The notes: a model not told the origin generated them from the sequence alone. A stretch of 64,000 bases of DNA from Acinetobacter bouvetii DSM 14964 = CIP 107468 (GCF_000368865.1 NZ_KB849730.1:26594-90593), one strand, 5' to 3'. Positions 7,741-16,716 are shown, numbered from the stretch's first letter. Made by a program: numbers and translations.

Positions 7741-9939
7741 TTAATGGTACCAGCCGAACAATTTGAAAATATAAGGCGCGTAAGTCACCACCAGCAGCGA
7801 CGGGAACAAGACCATAATCGGCAGGATCCAGCGTTCATAGCGGTAGTAGAAATTGGTGTACATTGCTTTGGCTTCCGCATCAGCAGCCCGCACTTCTTCA
7901 TCGCCAACCGACAGCCGCGTCAGCAAATGATTCAGCGCAACCGGCGGCGAGACGTACCCCAGCTCAAACGCCACCAGCACAATCATCCAGAAGTGGATCG
8001 GATGAATGCCATTTTCATACGCCACAGGCGCAATGGTGGCCGCCACTAAAATGACCGCGCCAAACGGGTCGGTGGTCATGCCGACAATCGCCAGCAGCAG
8101 CGCGATAAAGGCCAAGGAAATATAGATATTGCCCAAATGCGTTGGCAATAATTCGACAATTTCAGTTCGCTCAATCAGCCCGCCGACGCTTGCTGAAAGC
8201 GCCATCAGAATAATCAGCGCACCAATATGGCCAACCGTTTCAGAAGAAGCGAACCAAATTGAATTGCTGAAACTGCGGCGGTTGGCGCCATGTCCGCCAT
8301 GCTCGCGCATAAACTCAGAACTTTGCTCATGCTGCAAAGTAATCGCAGCATGCTTATCAATCGGCTCTTTGATAAAGCGGTCTGCAAACCAGCGGTCAAA
8401 CATAATATAAGCAATGAGCAGAATTGGCAGCACGACTGGCGCAGTGAATTCATCCATCTGCGTGTCTAGACCATACTTGTAGAAGGCAATCACAATGAAA
8501 GTCAGCACAATATAAGGAATCACAGGAATAAAGGCTTTCAGCATGCCGGGCACAGCAACTTTTGGCGAATTGACGCGGAAGCGGGTTTCCGCCAAGAACA
8601 GCGAAATGCCTAAGAAAATAAAAGCCGTCAGCCAGAAAACATAAATGCCGTGATCAAACAGCTCATCCGAGGTGACATGGCGGCTGTCTAGCATTGAGAT
8701 TAAAATAATCAGCAAGCATGGACGGATAACTACGCCTAAAGAACCGGACATAGCAGAGACAGCCAAAGCGAATTGACGGCGTGAACCCGAGTTCCAGACT
8801 TCCTTATAAATGATTGCGCCGGCTGCGACGACAAAAATGCCCGATGCACCGGTATATGCGGTAGGAATTGCTGCCGCAATTAAAATCAGCCAGGTCAGTG
8901 TTTCAGGCGCCAAATTCCATGGGCGCAAAACCCCAAGAAACAAATCCATAATACGGGTTTGCGTCAGCAGCATACCCGCCCAGATAAACAGCGCCAGGTT
9001 TAAGAAGATGCCGGAGAACTCAACCAATTGGCCCAGGTAAATGCCCTGTCCCATCGGATAATCCATGAAAAAGGTAAAGGCGACGCCGGTAATAATGGCC
9101 ATATAGGCATACAGCGGCACACTCAATAAAGCAAAGCCAATATTGCCTGGACCCGGTTCTTTCACCGCTGGGGTTTTAAAGAATTGGAAAATGCTGATCA
9201 GCATGACTATGCCAAATAGCGCCAGCCAAAGCCAGTAAATCGCCAGCGTTTCACCCGTCGATTTGACCCCTGAATTCAATACAGAATTGAATTGACTGTA
9301 AACTGAAAAGGTCAGCAGGCCATTACCAATCGCCATAAACAAAGCATAAACTCTGTAATCCAGCTTAGTCGTTGGCGCCCGCAGGCCGATATGATGGAAT
9401 TTGACCGAAGCCGTAATCGCAGAAACCAGCACCATCAGCAGTAAAATCAGCACCCGGTTTTCGGAGCCGAATTTAAAAATACCGAAGAAAGTGGTTTCAA
9501 TCGCGCGGTAGGTGCGGATGCTTGGATGGTCATCCAAATATTTCTCCGCTTTGTCGTAAAACTGGTATTTCTCTTCGCACTGCTGTACGCCAGCCTGCAC
9601 TGATGCGCGCACATCCGCTGCCGATGCTGTACCGAAAATATCAGCAAACTCATCATTGGCATTCTGTTTCATTTGCGCCTGCACCAAAGCATCCACATTC
9701 GGATGGCGGTCACAGTCCGGCTTTACCGGCTCTGCGCGCAGGAATGAATACTGCATGCCAATCGCTTCATTGCCATAGAGGCGTTCGCCTGTCCGCAGCA
9801 GCTGGCCATGAATCATTTCACCCGTGCCAATAATGAGCGTCAGCAGCAATAAAATTAAAACTACGAAGGTCGAAATCCACTCGTTCCATATGTAACTTAA
9901 CAGACCCAGTCCTGATCTGCTGTGTTCATTATTTTGCAT
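7741..9939 (-). CDS. TRAP transporter large permease subunit with extended N terminus
   Basis: A 732-residue polytopic inner-membrane protein of the DctM type, which couples a sodium or proton gradient to uptake of organic anions presented by a periplasmic binding protein. The DctM-like core (about residues 280-730) has the usual many hydrophobic helices and segments such as AYTGASGIFVVAAGAIIYKE. The N-terminal 230 residues add a helix, a periplasmic loop of about 100 residues with two Cys, and more helices resembling a fused small subunit (DctQ). I chose the ATG at 9939, which has AGGACAG 3 nt before it, over an ATG at 9987. No DctP-type binding protein is encoded nearby. Substrate unknown. 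Confidence 0.85.
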   Translation of the reverse strand: MQNNEHSRSGLGLLSYIWNEWISTFVVLILLLLTLIIGTGEMIHGQLLRTGERLYGNEAIGMQYSFLRAEPVKPDCDRHPNVDALVQAQMKQNANDEFADIFGTASAADVRASVQAGVQQCEEKYQFYDKAEKYLDDHPSIRTYRAIETTFFGIFKFGSENRVLILLLMVLVSAITASVKFHHIGLRAPTTKLDYRVYALFMAIGNGLLTFSVYSQFNSVLNSGVKSTGETLAIYWLWLALFGIVMLISIFQFFKTPAVKEPGPGNIGFALLSVPLYAYMAIITGVAFTFFMDYPMGQGIYLGQLVEFSGIFLNLALFIWAGMLLTQTRIMDLFLGVLRPWNLAPETLTWLILIAAAIPTAYTGASGIFVVAAGAIIYKEVWNSGSRRQFALAVSAMSGSLGVVIRPCLLIILISMLDSRHVTSDELFDHGIYVFWLTAFIFLGISLFLAETRFRVNSPKVAVPGMLKAFIPVIPYIVLTFIVIAFYKYGLDTQMDEFTAPVVLPILLIAYIMFDRWFADRFIKEPIDKHAAITLQHEQSSEFMREHGGHGANRRSFSNSIWFASSETVGHIGALIILMALSASVGGLIERTEIVELLPTHLGNIYISLAFIALLLAIVGMTTDPFGAVILVAATIAPVAYENGIHPIHFWMIVLVAFELGYVSPPVALNHLLTRLSVGDEEVRAADAEAKAMYTNFYYRYERWILPIMVLFPSLLVVTYAPYIFKLFGWYH

Positions 9940-10163
9940 GAGCTGTCCTATTTTTATTTTTGGCTGCAAAGCACAGAGGCGCTGCATCCTTGTCCTGTTG
10001 GCTGGAAAAGATCCTTTCTCCGAGCCTATTGCTTTTTATTCATTGCAAATTTGCATGACTTTTCAGTTTTTGAAAATGACAATATCTATTTTCTTTTCTG
10101 TTTAAAATGTCAACTTGGTCACTAGCCACCTTAAATTATATTTAAATTCAATCCTCAACAGCA

Positions 10164-10748
10164 TTAATCATGCATATAGCGGTCTGCATAATACTCCATG
10201 ATTAAATACACGCTGGCAGCGCCAATTCCCCAAATCACCCCCAGCAGATGCGCCTCAACCAAGACCGGGCTGCCAATCAGCTGCGCAGCCCCTGTACCGC
10301 CTACGGTATTTTCCCAAATCAGTTTTGCCAAAATAAGAAAAAGCACCAACGCTGCAAAATTGCGTTCGCGCTTATAAATTAAATGCACGCAGGCGATGGC
10401 GGCATAGGCGCCATGCAGCACGCCAGACAAACCTGCATAAGCTTCAATGTCTGGTAAAAAATAGTAAAAACTGAGGCTAATCAAAGGCGGCAGCACAATC
10501 AGCAAGGCGGTGAAATGCCATACTGAGGCCCGCGGAAAAATAAACGGCAGGCACATAAAAGCCAGCATATTTAAAAAATAATGCATCCAGCCAACATGCA
10601 CCCAATGCCCGGTCCAAAGACGCCAAGGCTCTGCGAACAGAGCCTGATGCAGATAAAAAAAAGAGTCTTTAAAGATCTGCAGGCAAGCGCAGACAGAGAA
10701 AACCGCAGCGATAAAAACAATTTTCCGTTTCAGATAGTGATCTTTCAT
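10164..10748 (-). CDS. rrtA: Rhombosortase (rhomboid-type intramembrane serine protease)
   Basis: A 194-residue polytopic membrane protein. Rhombosortases are rhomboid-like proteases that process C-terminal GlyGly-CTERM anchors of exported proteins. Visible signatures are PWRLWTGHWVHVGWMHYFLN (residues 41-60), GLSGVLHG with the presumed nucleophile Ser108, and EAHLLG with the presumed catalytic His167. The ATG at 10748 has GGGAG 6-7 nt upstream. It lies between the TRAP permease and a lipoprotein gene on the same strand, but no neighbouring protein ends in a GlyGly-CTERM-like tail, so its substrate is probably encoded elsewhere. A terminator separates it from the upstream lipoprotein gene. 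Confidence 0.82.
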   Translation of the reverse strand: MKDHYLKRKIVFIAAVFSVCACLQIFKDSFFYLHQALFAEPWRLWTGHWVHVGWMHYFLNMLAFMCLPFIFPRASVWHFTALLIVLPPLISLSFYYFLPDIEAYAGLSGVLHGAYAAIACVHLIYKRERNFAALVLFLILAKLIWENTVGGTGAAQLIGSPVLVEAHLLGVIWGIGAASVYLIMEYYADRYMHD

Positions 10749-10770
10749 GCGCACTCCCTGTGTGCGTCCT

Positions 10771-10812
10771 AAAACAGAAGCCTTAAGAACCAGCAGGCGA
10801 TTCAGGCTTCTG
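10771..10812 (-). terminator. Terminator between the lipoprotein and rhombosortase genes
   Basis: CAGAAGCCT and AGGCTTCTG pair across a 20-nt loop, and the minus strand then reads TTTTA. It would end the lipoprotein transcript. Confidence 0.7.
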
Positions 10813-10823
10813 CTGATTCAGAT

Positions 10824-11867
10824 TCATTCACTCTTTGCATCAAACAATTCATCCAAATCTGATGAGTTTCCTGACTCGTCCCAGAACTGCTCCATGCCGT
10901 CATCCGCTGTGCGCACGCCAGTATGTTCTGTCCAATAGCGGTCTGAAATGCCTTTCACCATGGATGCTGCCATACTGTCAATTAATTTGAATTGCGGATT
11001 AACCGGCTTTTCATCACTGCGCGCTTGAGCAAAAGTTTTAAGCGCATCACGGATTTTCGCATCATCACCGCTGGCTTGCGCGGCCACGGCATACATCGCA
11101 TGCGACAGGCGCACGCCTTTTTTCTCGCCGATTTGCGTCGACTGCTTCAGTGTTTGATACGGGTCTGGCTTGCCGTCTCCGGCGCCCGGCAGCAATGTCC
11201 AAATCACTGCGCGGGTCGCTTCCGGCGCGCCCCAGAATTTCTCATTATTCAGGCAAGTCATGCCGCGCTCGACCACTGCTGCAATATCTTTCGGCACATT
11301 CACAGCGCCGCCCGAGTTAATGTCATTGGTCATAGACTGCAGGCCGCTCAGCAGGCCCAGCAGATAAACGGTTTGCTCTATGTCGCTGTTCATTTTTGGA
11401 CAGCTTTCACCCAAAGCTTTCTTGTATTTTTTTTCATAGCGATTTTGAAAGAGCTGATAGCCTGTGTACTGGCGCTGCGCCGCCAGCGCCGCCCAGCGCT
11501 TCTGTTCAATGCGGGCGTCCTGCGCTTCAGAGACTTGATTGGCTTTGGACGCACGCAGGTAGCGCAATTCTGAATCCAGCGCCTTTTGCTCCGCGCAAAT
11601 GCCGGCGGCAGAATACATCAGTACCGCGACACGGGTTGGATCAGCTCCCATATCTTTCGTCGCCATAATGGCTGGGGTCAATGAATTGCCTGAATTGCAG
11701 ACCATTTCAGCATCATCCATGGCTAAAATAGGCGGTACAATATGATTTTCGGTAAATCCGAGCGCAACATTGGCGCCTGTTTTCACAACCTGTGAACAAC
11801 CCGATAATAAAGTCGTTGTTATTACTATTGCAGCCATACCTTGGCCTATTTTTTGGACGCTCGACAT
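10824..11867 (-). CDS. Lipoprotein, possibly TRAP-associated TatT-like
   Basis: A 347-residue exported lipoprotein. The N terminus has a hydrophobic signal followed by the lipobox LSGC, so Cys near residue 24 would be lipidated. The rest is soluble, mostly helical and Ala-rich, ending without a membrane segment. The ATG at 11867 is preceded by an AGAGGACAGG ribosome binding site; earlier in-frame starts would add a poor signal peptide. Helical character, size, lipobox and position near a TRAP permease suggest a TatT-type partner lipoprotein, but this is inference from context and general resemblance; it could be an unrelated lipoprotein. Confidence 0.8.
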   Translation of the reverse strand: MSSVQKIGQGMAAIVITTTLLSGCSQVVKTGANVALGFTENHIVPPILAMDDAEMVCNSGNSLTPAIMATKDMGADPTRVAVLMYSAAGICAEQKALDSELRYLRASKANQVSEAQDARIEQKRWAALAAQRQYTGYQLFQNRYEKKYKKALGESCPKMNSDIEQTVYLLGLLSGLQSMTNDINSGGAVNVPKDIAAVVERGMTCLNNEKFWGAPEATRAVIWTLLPGAGDGKPDPYQTLKQSTQIGEKKGVRLSHAMYAVAAQASGDDAKIRDALKTFAQARSDEKPVNPQFKLIDSMAASMVKGISDRYWTEHTGVRTADDGMEQFWDESGNSSDLDELFDAKSE

Positions 11868-12024
11868 TTTCCTGTCCTCTATAATTGTGTTTATGTCCAT
11901 AACGACAAACATATCAGAAGCAATTTCTGAATTAAAGAGTATTTACTCTAATTTAAGACTACACTTTGCCATGAATTCCAAGGTGTGAAATTGACTGTTT
12001 TTTGATAAATGCCAAATTTTAGGC

Positions 12025-12064
12025 AAAAAAAAGCAGCATTGCGACGGTTCAGCACATGCTGCTT
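12025..12064 (-). terminator. Terminator after the 33-residue ORF
   Basis: AAGCAGCAT and ATGCTGCTT pair across a 16-nt loop, and the minus strand then has eight T. Its only sensible upstream gene is the small ORF at 12090-12191, which supports that ORF being transcribed. Confidence 0.8.
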
Positions 12065-12089
12065 ATTAAAGGGTAAAGTGCCTAAACAC

Positions 12090-12191
12090 TTAATCTGATG
12101 CAAATCGTTCCTTCAGCACCGTTCCTAGCCGTCCTACAACAATCGCTAACACAATTGCTGCTGCCAGAAACATCCAAGTTGGATAATCCAT
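12090..12191 (-). CDS. Small membrane protein, 33 residues
   Basis: A 33-residue frame starting MDYPTWMFLAAAIVLAIVVG and ending in a charged KERFASD tail. It is one predicted transmembrane helix with a short polar N terminus and a basic flank, the pattern of bacterial small bitopic proteins. The ATG has GCGGAG with a 6-nt gap, and a Rho-independent terminator begins 26 nt after the stop. No function can be given. It stands alone between divergent or unrelated genes. The combination of ribosome binding site, terminator and helix makes me fairly confident. Confidence 0.7.
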   Translation of the reverse strand: MDYPTWMFLAAAIVLAIVVGRLGTVLKERFASD

Positions 12192-12382
12192 CTCGATCTC
12201 CGCTTGCTGTTGGTAAAGATAATGTACATAAAATGGGCGGACAGCAGATTCGATCTTGTCTGACAATCGGCATTTTATGCCAATAATTTAAAATTATGTC
12301 TGACAACAGCAATTCAATATCTACTTAATATACTGTTATTATTTATCTTTTTATTATTGCAAAATCTTAAAGTGTCAGACAA

Positions 12383-12766
12383 TCAGATCATTTTGGCCAA
12401 TACTTTAAAGGATTTCCATTGCCGGAATGGCATCTGATCACACCAGACGATGATCGGTTTCGCGCGTGCATGCTGAAAATAAACCACAATATAAGCCTGA
12501 TGATCCACAATATGGCTGATATGCGCCCGATGCTGAGCGCCCGCCGCTGAGATGGTCCATTCTTTGCCGTCAAGGTAATCCAGCGCGGTAATTTTCGGCG
12601 CTTTACGGTAAAACAGCAGGTATATGACAGCGCCGAGCAATAAAAAGCCGCACCATAATGCGAATGACAGCAGCTGATGCAAAACCGTCATCAGTACACT
12701 GAAAATACACAGCTGAAACAGCAGCGCCAAATAGCTGCGCTGCAGCTGAAAACTGCATTTATCCAT
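12383..12766 (-). CDS. ygfX: YgfX/CptA-like membrane protein
   Basis: A 127-residue protein with two closely spaced hydrophobic helices in the first 55 residues and a small soluble C-terminal domain. This layout, and the fact that it overlaps the end of sdhE by 8 nt, is typical of YgfX (CptA), described in Escherichia coli as an inner-membrane protein paired with SdhE and reported to affect MreB/FtsZ. Sequence similarity in this family is low, so the identification rests mainly on gene order and topology. Whether it acts as a toxin here is unknown. Confidence 0.65.
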   Translation of the reverse strand: MDKCSFQLQRSYLALLFQLCIFSVLMTVLHQLLSFALWCGFLLLGAVIYLLFYRKAPKITALDYLDGKEWTISAAGAQHRAHISHIVDHQAYIVVYFQHARAKPIIVWCDQMPFRQWKSFKVLAKMI

Positions 12767-13016
12767 GAATGTAATGCTTTAGCTTCTGAATAAAAGTTTT
12801 CAATTCAGGACGGGGCGGTTCGCTGACTTCCATAAACCAGTCCAGCAGGTCTGGATCTTCCTGTTCAACGAGCTCTGCAAACATTGCTTTTTCAAAAGGA
12901 TCCGCCTGCAAATAATAATTTTTCACATAGGGATCAAAGTACACATCAATTTCTTTTAAGCCGCGGCGCGCACGATAAATTACTTTACGTTCTTCTAACG
13001 TGATTTCATCACTCAT
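12759..13016 (-). CDS. sdhE: Succinate dehydrogenase flavinylation factor SdhE
   Basis: An 85-residue cytoplasmic helical protein that promotes covalent FAD attachment to SdhA (and FrdA). The family signature RRGLKEID, corresponding to the conserved RGxxE motif, is at about residues 16-23, with the acidic DLLDWFME segment later. The ATG at 13016 lies after a GGGGAA ribosome binding site; a TTG at 13028 sits inside that site and is rejected. It is translated just before ygfX with an 8-nt overlap, the conserved gene pair. Confidence 0.9.
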   Translation of the reverse strand: MSDEITLEERKVIYRARRGLKEIDVYFDPYVKNYYLQADPFEKAMFAELVEQEDPDLLDWFMEVSEPPRPELKTFIQKLKHYIHG

Positions 13017-13199
13017 CTTATTCCCCAATCATTTTAAATCCCGCGTATTTTACCCCATCCAAAGCGCTTTGTTCGCATCTATTCTGCAAATTGGCGAAAT
13101 CCGCCAGCAATTCCTCCTGTTTTGAACATTCAGCTCATTGCTGTGCTGCAGCGCTTCTTATAGTTTGTTTGCATATTTATAAAAACAAGGAAGATCACA

Positions 13200-14372
13200 A
13201 TGCAGTCAGGCGCTATACGCCCCATCCCTAATATGCTGCCGCGTAAACTGCTGAATGAAGAGCATGAAGCATTCCGCGATACTGTGCGCAAGTTTTATGA
13301 AAAAGAAGTCGTGCCGAATATTGCCCGATATGAGCAGCAGCAGCATGTAGACCGGGACTTATGGAATAAGGCCGGTGAATTGGGCCTGCTCTGCACGACG
13401 ATCTCCGAAGCCTATGGCGGATCGGGCGTTGACCGCCTGTACAGCATGATCTTAATTGAAGAGCAGGCTTATGCCATGGATTCCGCTACCGGTTTTTCGC
13501 TGCATTCAGATATTGTCGCCAATTACATCAGCAACTTCGGCAATGAACAGCAAAAGCAGTCTTGGCTGCCGAAAATGGCCAGCGGCGCATGCGTGACCGC
13601 CATCGCCATGACTGAACCCGGCACAGGTTCAGATTTGCAAGCCGTCAGAACGTCTGCTGTTTTGGATGGCGATGACTATGTGATTAATGGTTCAAAAATT
13701 TTCATTACCAATGGCTACTTATGCGATATGGCCATTGTGGTCTGCAAAACAGGGAACAATGAAAAAGGCTCCGCCAACTTATCACTGATCATGGTGGAAG
13801 CCGGCCGCGCAGGCTTCAGCAAAGGCAAGCCGTTAAATAAAATCGGCATGAAAGGCCAAGATACCTGCGAGCTGTTTTTCGATAATGTCCGTGTACCTAA
13901 AGAAAACCTGCTCGGCATGGAAGGCATGGGCTTTATGATGCTGATGAAGGAATTGGCCTGGGAACGCATGCTGGTCGCAATTATCTGCCAAGCCGGCGCA
14001 GAAGCGGCATTTGCGCATACCGTGCAATACACCAAAGACCGTAAAGCCTTTGGCAAAAGTATATCCAGCTTTCAAAACACCCGCTTCAAGCTGGCAGAGC
14101 TGCGTACCGAAATTGATTTCTGCCGCGCCTATTTAGACCGCTGCATGGAGCTTCAGCTTTCAGAAAGCCTCGGCGTTGACGCTGCCGCCGCAGCCAAATA
14201 CAAAATTTCAGAGATGTTTTCTAAAGTTGTCGATGAATGCCTGCAGCTGCATGGCGGCTATGGCTATATGCTGGAATACCCGATTGCCCGCGCCTATATT
14301 GATAACCGCGCCAATCGCATCTATGCCGGCACCAATGAAATTATGAAAGAACTGATTTCCCGAAGCCTATAG
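13200..14372 (+). CDS. Acyl-CoA dehydrogenase, long-chain (LCAD-like) type
   Basis: A 390-residue FAD enzyme that introduces the first double bond in acyl-CoA beta-oxidation, passing electrons to ETF. The FAD-binding AMTEPGTGSDL segment is at residues 136-146 and the C-terminal motif IYAGTNEIMKEL is present. The position that carries the catalytic Glu in medium-chain enzymes is Ala here (AGTNE), while ELAWERM at 251-257 matches the region that holds the base in long-chain and isovaleryl enzymes, so Glu251 is the likely base. AGGAAG precedes the ATG. It is followed by its own terminator, so it is probably monocistronic. The exact chain-length preference is unknown. Confidence 0.92.
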   Translation: MQSGAIRPIPNMLPRKLLNEEHEAFRDTVRKFYEKEVVPNIARYEQQQHVDRDLWNKAGELGLLCTTISEAYGGSGVDRLYSMILIEEQAYAMDSATGFSLHSDIVANYISNFGNEQQKQSWLPKMASGACVTAIAMTEPGTGSDLQAVRTSAVLDGDDYVINGSKIFITNGYLCDMAIVVCKTGNNEKGSANLSLIMVEAGRAGFSKGKPLNKIGMKGQDTCELFFDNVRVPKENLLGMEGMGFMMLMKELAWERMLVAIICQAGAEAAFAHTVQYTKDRKAFGKSISSFQNTRFKLAELRTEIDFCRAYLDRCMELQLSESLGVDAAAAAKYKISEMFSKVVDECLQLHGGYGYMLEYPIARAYIDNRANRIYAGTNEIMKELISRSL

Positions 14373-14382
14373 CCGTAAAACC

Positions 14383-14407
14383 AGCCTTCTCACGAAGGCT
14401 TTTTTAT
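14383..14407 (+). terminator. Terminator of the acyl-CoA dehydrogenase gene
   Basis: AGCCTTC and GAAGGCT enclose a TCAC loop and are followed by seven T. It overlaps the end of the convergent broken hydrolase gene. Confidence 0.88.
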
Positions 14408-15068
14408 TTCAGAGGCGCTAAAAACTCGGCAATCAAGTTCACGGCCCATTCCGGGTTTTCCTTATGCGGCATATGATGCAGGCCTGGCAGAATATAAAGC
14501 GCCGAGGGTCCTTGGGTTAATTCCGCAAAGCGTTCAGCCTGTACAGAACTGCCATATTCATCCAGCTCGCCATGCAGGACCAGATTCGGACAATACACGT
14601 GCTCCAAATATTCAGCTAAATCCCAATCTGCAAACAATGGGTCACACCATGTTTCCGTCCATGCATCGAGCAACCATTGCGCTTTATCTCCATGATATTT
14701 CGCCAGCCGATCCAGCTGGCCTGGCTGCGCAAAGCCCTGTTTCGCTTCTTGAATGCCCCGCACCGTTAGATCCTCCAGCATCGACTGCGCAGAAATCGTA
14801 ATCAGGCCTCTGCATTGATCCGCATAGTCCGCTGCAATGCATGCTGACATTCCGTCGCCTACACTGTGCCCCATGACGATGAAATGCTCTAAAGCCAGCG
14901 ATGCCGCGACTGCAGCAGTGGAAAATCGCGCCATAAGTCGACACTGCCCAGCGAATCATGCAGCAATATGATCGGCGCCAATTCAGCATGCAGCTGAACC
15001 CACGATTTTACATAGACGCAGCCATAGGCTGTCTGCAAGTCAGTGGATTGAACCCTTAAGGTCATCAT
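14404..15068 (-). pseudogene. Alpha/beta hydrolase broken by an internal deletion
   Basis: The reading frame from ATG 15068, with AGGGAAGC before it, gives a typical hydrolase beginning including PIILLHDSLGSVDLWRDFP and then stops at 14889. The other half continues in a different frame, from about 14934 to 14404, with the nucleophile elbow GHSVGD, a later HGELDEYG (acid) and LHHMPHKENPEW (His). Compared with the family, about 40-45 residues that should carry the AYDRLGFG-type strand are missing between WRDFP and ALEHFIVMGHS. A deletion plus frameshift is therefore the simplest reading. The elbow also has Asp where Gly is usual. A truncated C-terminal product is possible but would lack the oxyanion region. 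Confidence 0.8.
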
Positions 15069-15175
15069 GCTTCCCTAACCAACGCTATAGCGAATCTAGC
15101 AAATATTTTGACAAATTTTAATCTTCAAAACCTGACCACTCGGGTCATAGATTGAAAGCATTTTCGAACTTATAA

Positions 15176-15206
15176 ATAAAAAAAGGGAGCCTTGAGCCTC
15201 CCTTTA
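15176..15206 (-). terminator. Terminator of almA
   Basis: AAAGGGAG and CTCCCTTT pair across an 8-nt loop, and the minus strand then reads seven T. It lies 20 nt past the almA stop. Confidence 0.88.
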
Positions 15207-15225
15207 AAATACAAACATACTACGA

Positions 15226-16716
15226 TTAAGAAGCTATTCGAGGCTTAGCAGCGGCCTTAGATGACTTCTTTTTAAACTTCAAAATACGGTCTTCAAAACT
15301 GGCCTTTTTAAGCGCTTTGCGGTCAGCCAAATAATTATTGGTCACATGCCAAGGCCCGCTTTTGCCCTGTTTCGGCATAGAGTCCGCGGCACGGGCAATA
15401 TAGCCAGAGCTCAAACTGCCCATCACCGTATCCTGTTCAAGCTGCGTAGCATCCCCTTCCGCAATCACCTGATCATACTGATTGGCATCCATATAGTTCA
15501 GCAAGCGGCAAATATATTCAGATGCGATATCCACTTTCAGCGTCCACGACGCATTGATGTAGCCAATAATCATCGCCATATTCGGCACATCACTCACCAT
15601 AATCCCTTGATACAGCATATGCTGCGAAGTATTCAGCGGCTTGCCGTCAATTGAAGCCTGAATGCCGCCTAGGATCTGAATATTCAGCCCTGTGGCCGAT
15701 ACAATAATATCAGCGTCCAGATGCTTGCCGGACTTCAGCAGAATGCCATGTTCAGTAAAGCGCTCAATTTGATCCGTTTCAACACTGGCGCGCCCTTCAC
15801 GCAGGATTTTAAACAAATCGCCATCAGGCACAACGCATAAACGCTGATCCCAAGGGTTATATGTTGGAGTAAAGTGTTTCATATCCACTTTGCCTTTTAG
15901 CTGCAGCTCAATGGATTTCAGTAAAAATTTACGCAACAGTTTGGGCTGCTTCTGCGCAACGGCATAAACAGCCCGCTGTACGCCGATGTTGCGGGCACGC
16001 GTTAATTTATATGCGGCATCTTCAGGCAAAATTTTACGCATTTTGTCGTAAATCATATCTACAGATGGAATAGATGCAATATAAGTTGGAGAACGCTGCA
16101 GCATGGTCACATGCCCCGCGCCCCCTTTGGCCATAGCAGGCACAAGCGTAATCGCAGTCGCGCCGCTGCCGATAATCACCACCTTCTTGCCGCTGTAATC
16201 CAGATTTTCAGGCCAATGCTGCGGATGAATAAACTGGCCTTTGAATTGCGCTTGATTTGGAAAATCGGGCTGAAAACCCTGATCATAATTATAATAGCCG
16301 GTACAGCCCAGCACAAAGTTCGCAATCCATGTTTCTTTTTGCTGCTTGCTGTTTTCAATCTCAACCTGCCACTTGCGGCTGGCGGAATCATAGTTCGCTG
16401 ATAGCACCCGGTGCTGAAAATGAATTTTCTGCTTTAATCGAAACTCATCTAAAACTTCTGCCAAATAGCCTTTAATTGCGGAACCATCCGCTAAAACACT
16501 GGCTTTTTTCCATGGCTTAAAATTAAAGCCAAACGTTGACATGTCAGAGTCAGAACGGATGCCTGGATACTTAAACAAATCCCATGTGCCGCCAAAGCTT
16601 TCGCGGCGCTCAATAATTTCAAACGATCTCTGCGGGCAGCTTTTTGCCAAATGCGCGGCAATACCAATACCCGAAATACCGGCACCGACAATCAGAATAT
16701 CAACATTTTTTTGCAT
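15226..16716 (-). CDS. almA: AlmA-type flavin monooxygenase for long-chain alkanes
   Basis: A 496-residue FAD- and NADPH-dependent monooxygenase. It closely resembles Acinetobacter AlmA, which is involved in oxidation of alkanes longer than about C30. Visible are the FAD Rossmann motif GAGISG (11-16), the class B fingerprint FKGQFIHPQHWP (158-169), the NADPH Rossmann motif GSGATA and the conserved SATGLNIQILGG segment. The C terminus is Lys-rich. The gene has its own terminator and a palindrome 50-70 nt upstream that may be an operator. It lies in a lipid-catabolism neighbourhood with an acyl-CoA dehydrogenase. A general Baeyer-Villiger role cannot be excluded. Confidence 0.87.
   Translation of the reverse strand: MQKNVDILIVGAGISGIGIAAHLAKSCPQRSFEIIERRESFGGTWDLFKYPGIRSDSDMSTFGFNFKPWKKASVLADGSAIKGYLAEVLDEFRLKQKIHFQHRVLSANYDSASRKWQVEIENSKQQKETWIANFVLGCTGYYNYDQGFQPDFPNQAQFKGQFIHPQHWPENLDYSGKKVVIIGSGATAITLVPAMAKGGAGHVTMLQRSPTYIASIPSVDMIYDKMRKILPEDAAYKLTRARNIGVQRAVYAVAQKQPKLLRKFLLKSIELQLKGKVDMKHFTPTYNPWDQRLCVVPDGDLFKILREGRASVETDQIERFTEHGILLKSGKHLDADIIVSATGLNIQILGGIQASIDGKPLNTSQHMLYQGIMVSDVPNMAMIIGYINASWTLKVDIASEYICRLLNYMDANQYDQVIAEGDATQLEQDTVMGSLSSGYIARAADSMPKQGKSGPWHVTNNYLADRKALKKASFEDRILKFKKKSSKAAAKPRIAS

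Noticed and set aside
7535..7744. 69-codon plus-strand frame ahead of the TRAP permease end
   Set aside because: It crosses the minus-strand terminator at 7690-7713 and runs into the permease stop region.
10044..10055. 12-bp palindrome TGCAAATTTGCA upstream of the TRAP permease
   Set aside because: Short palindromes of A/T-rich sequence are expected by chance, and its distance from the start (about 105 nt) gives no promoter link.
12082..12312. 76-codon minus-strand frame overlapping the 33-residue ORF
   Set aside because: It has poor protein character and no ribosome binding site, while the overlapping 33-codon frame in another phase has both.
14684..14989. 101-codon minus-strand frame over the broken hydrolase
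   Set aside because: It is Cys/Arg-rich and out of phase with both halves of the hydrolase, so it is a shadow.
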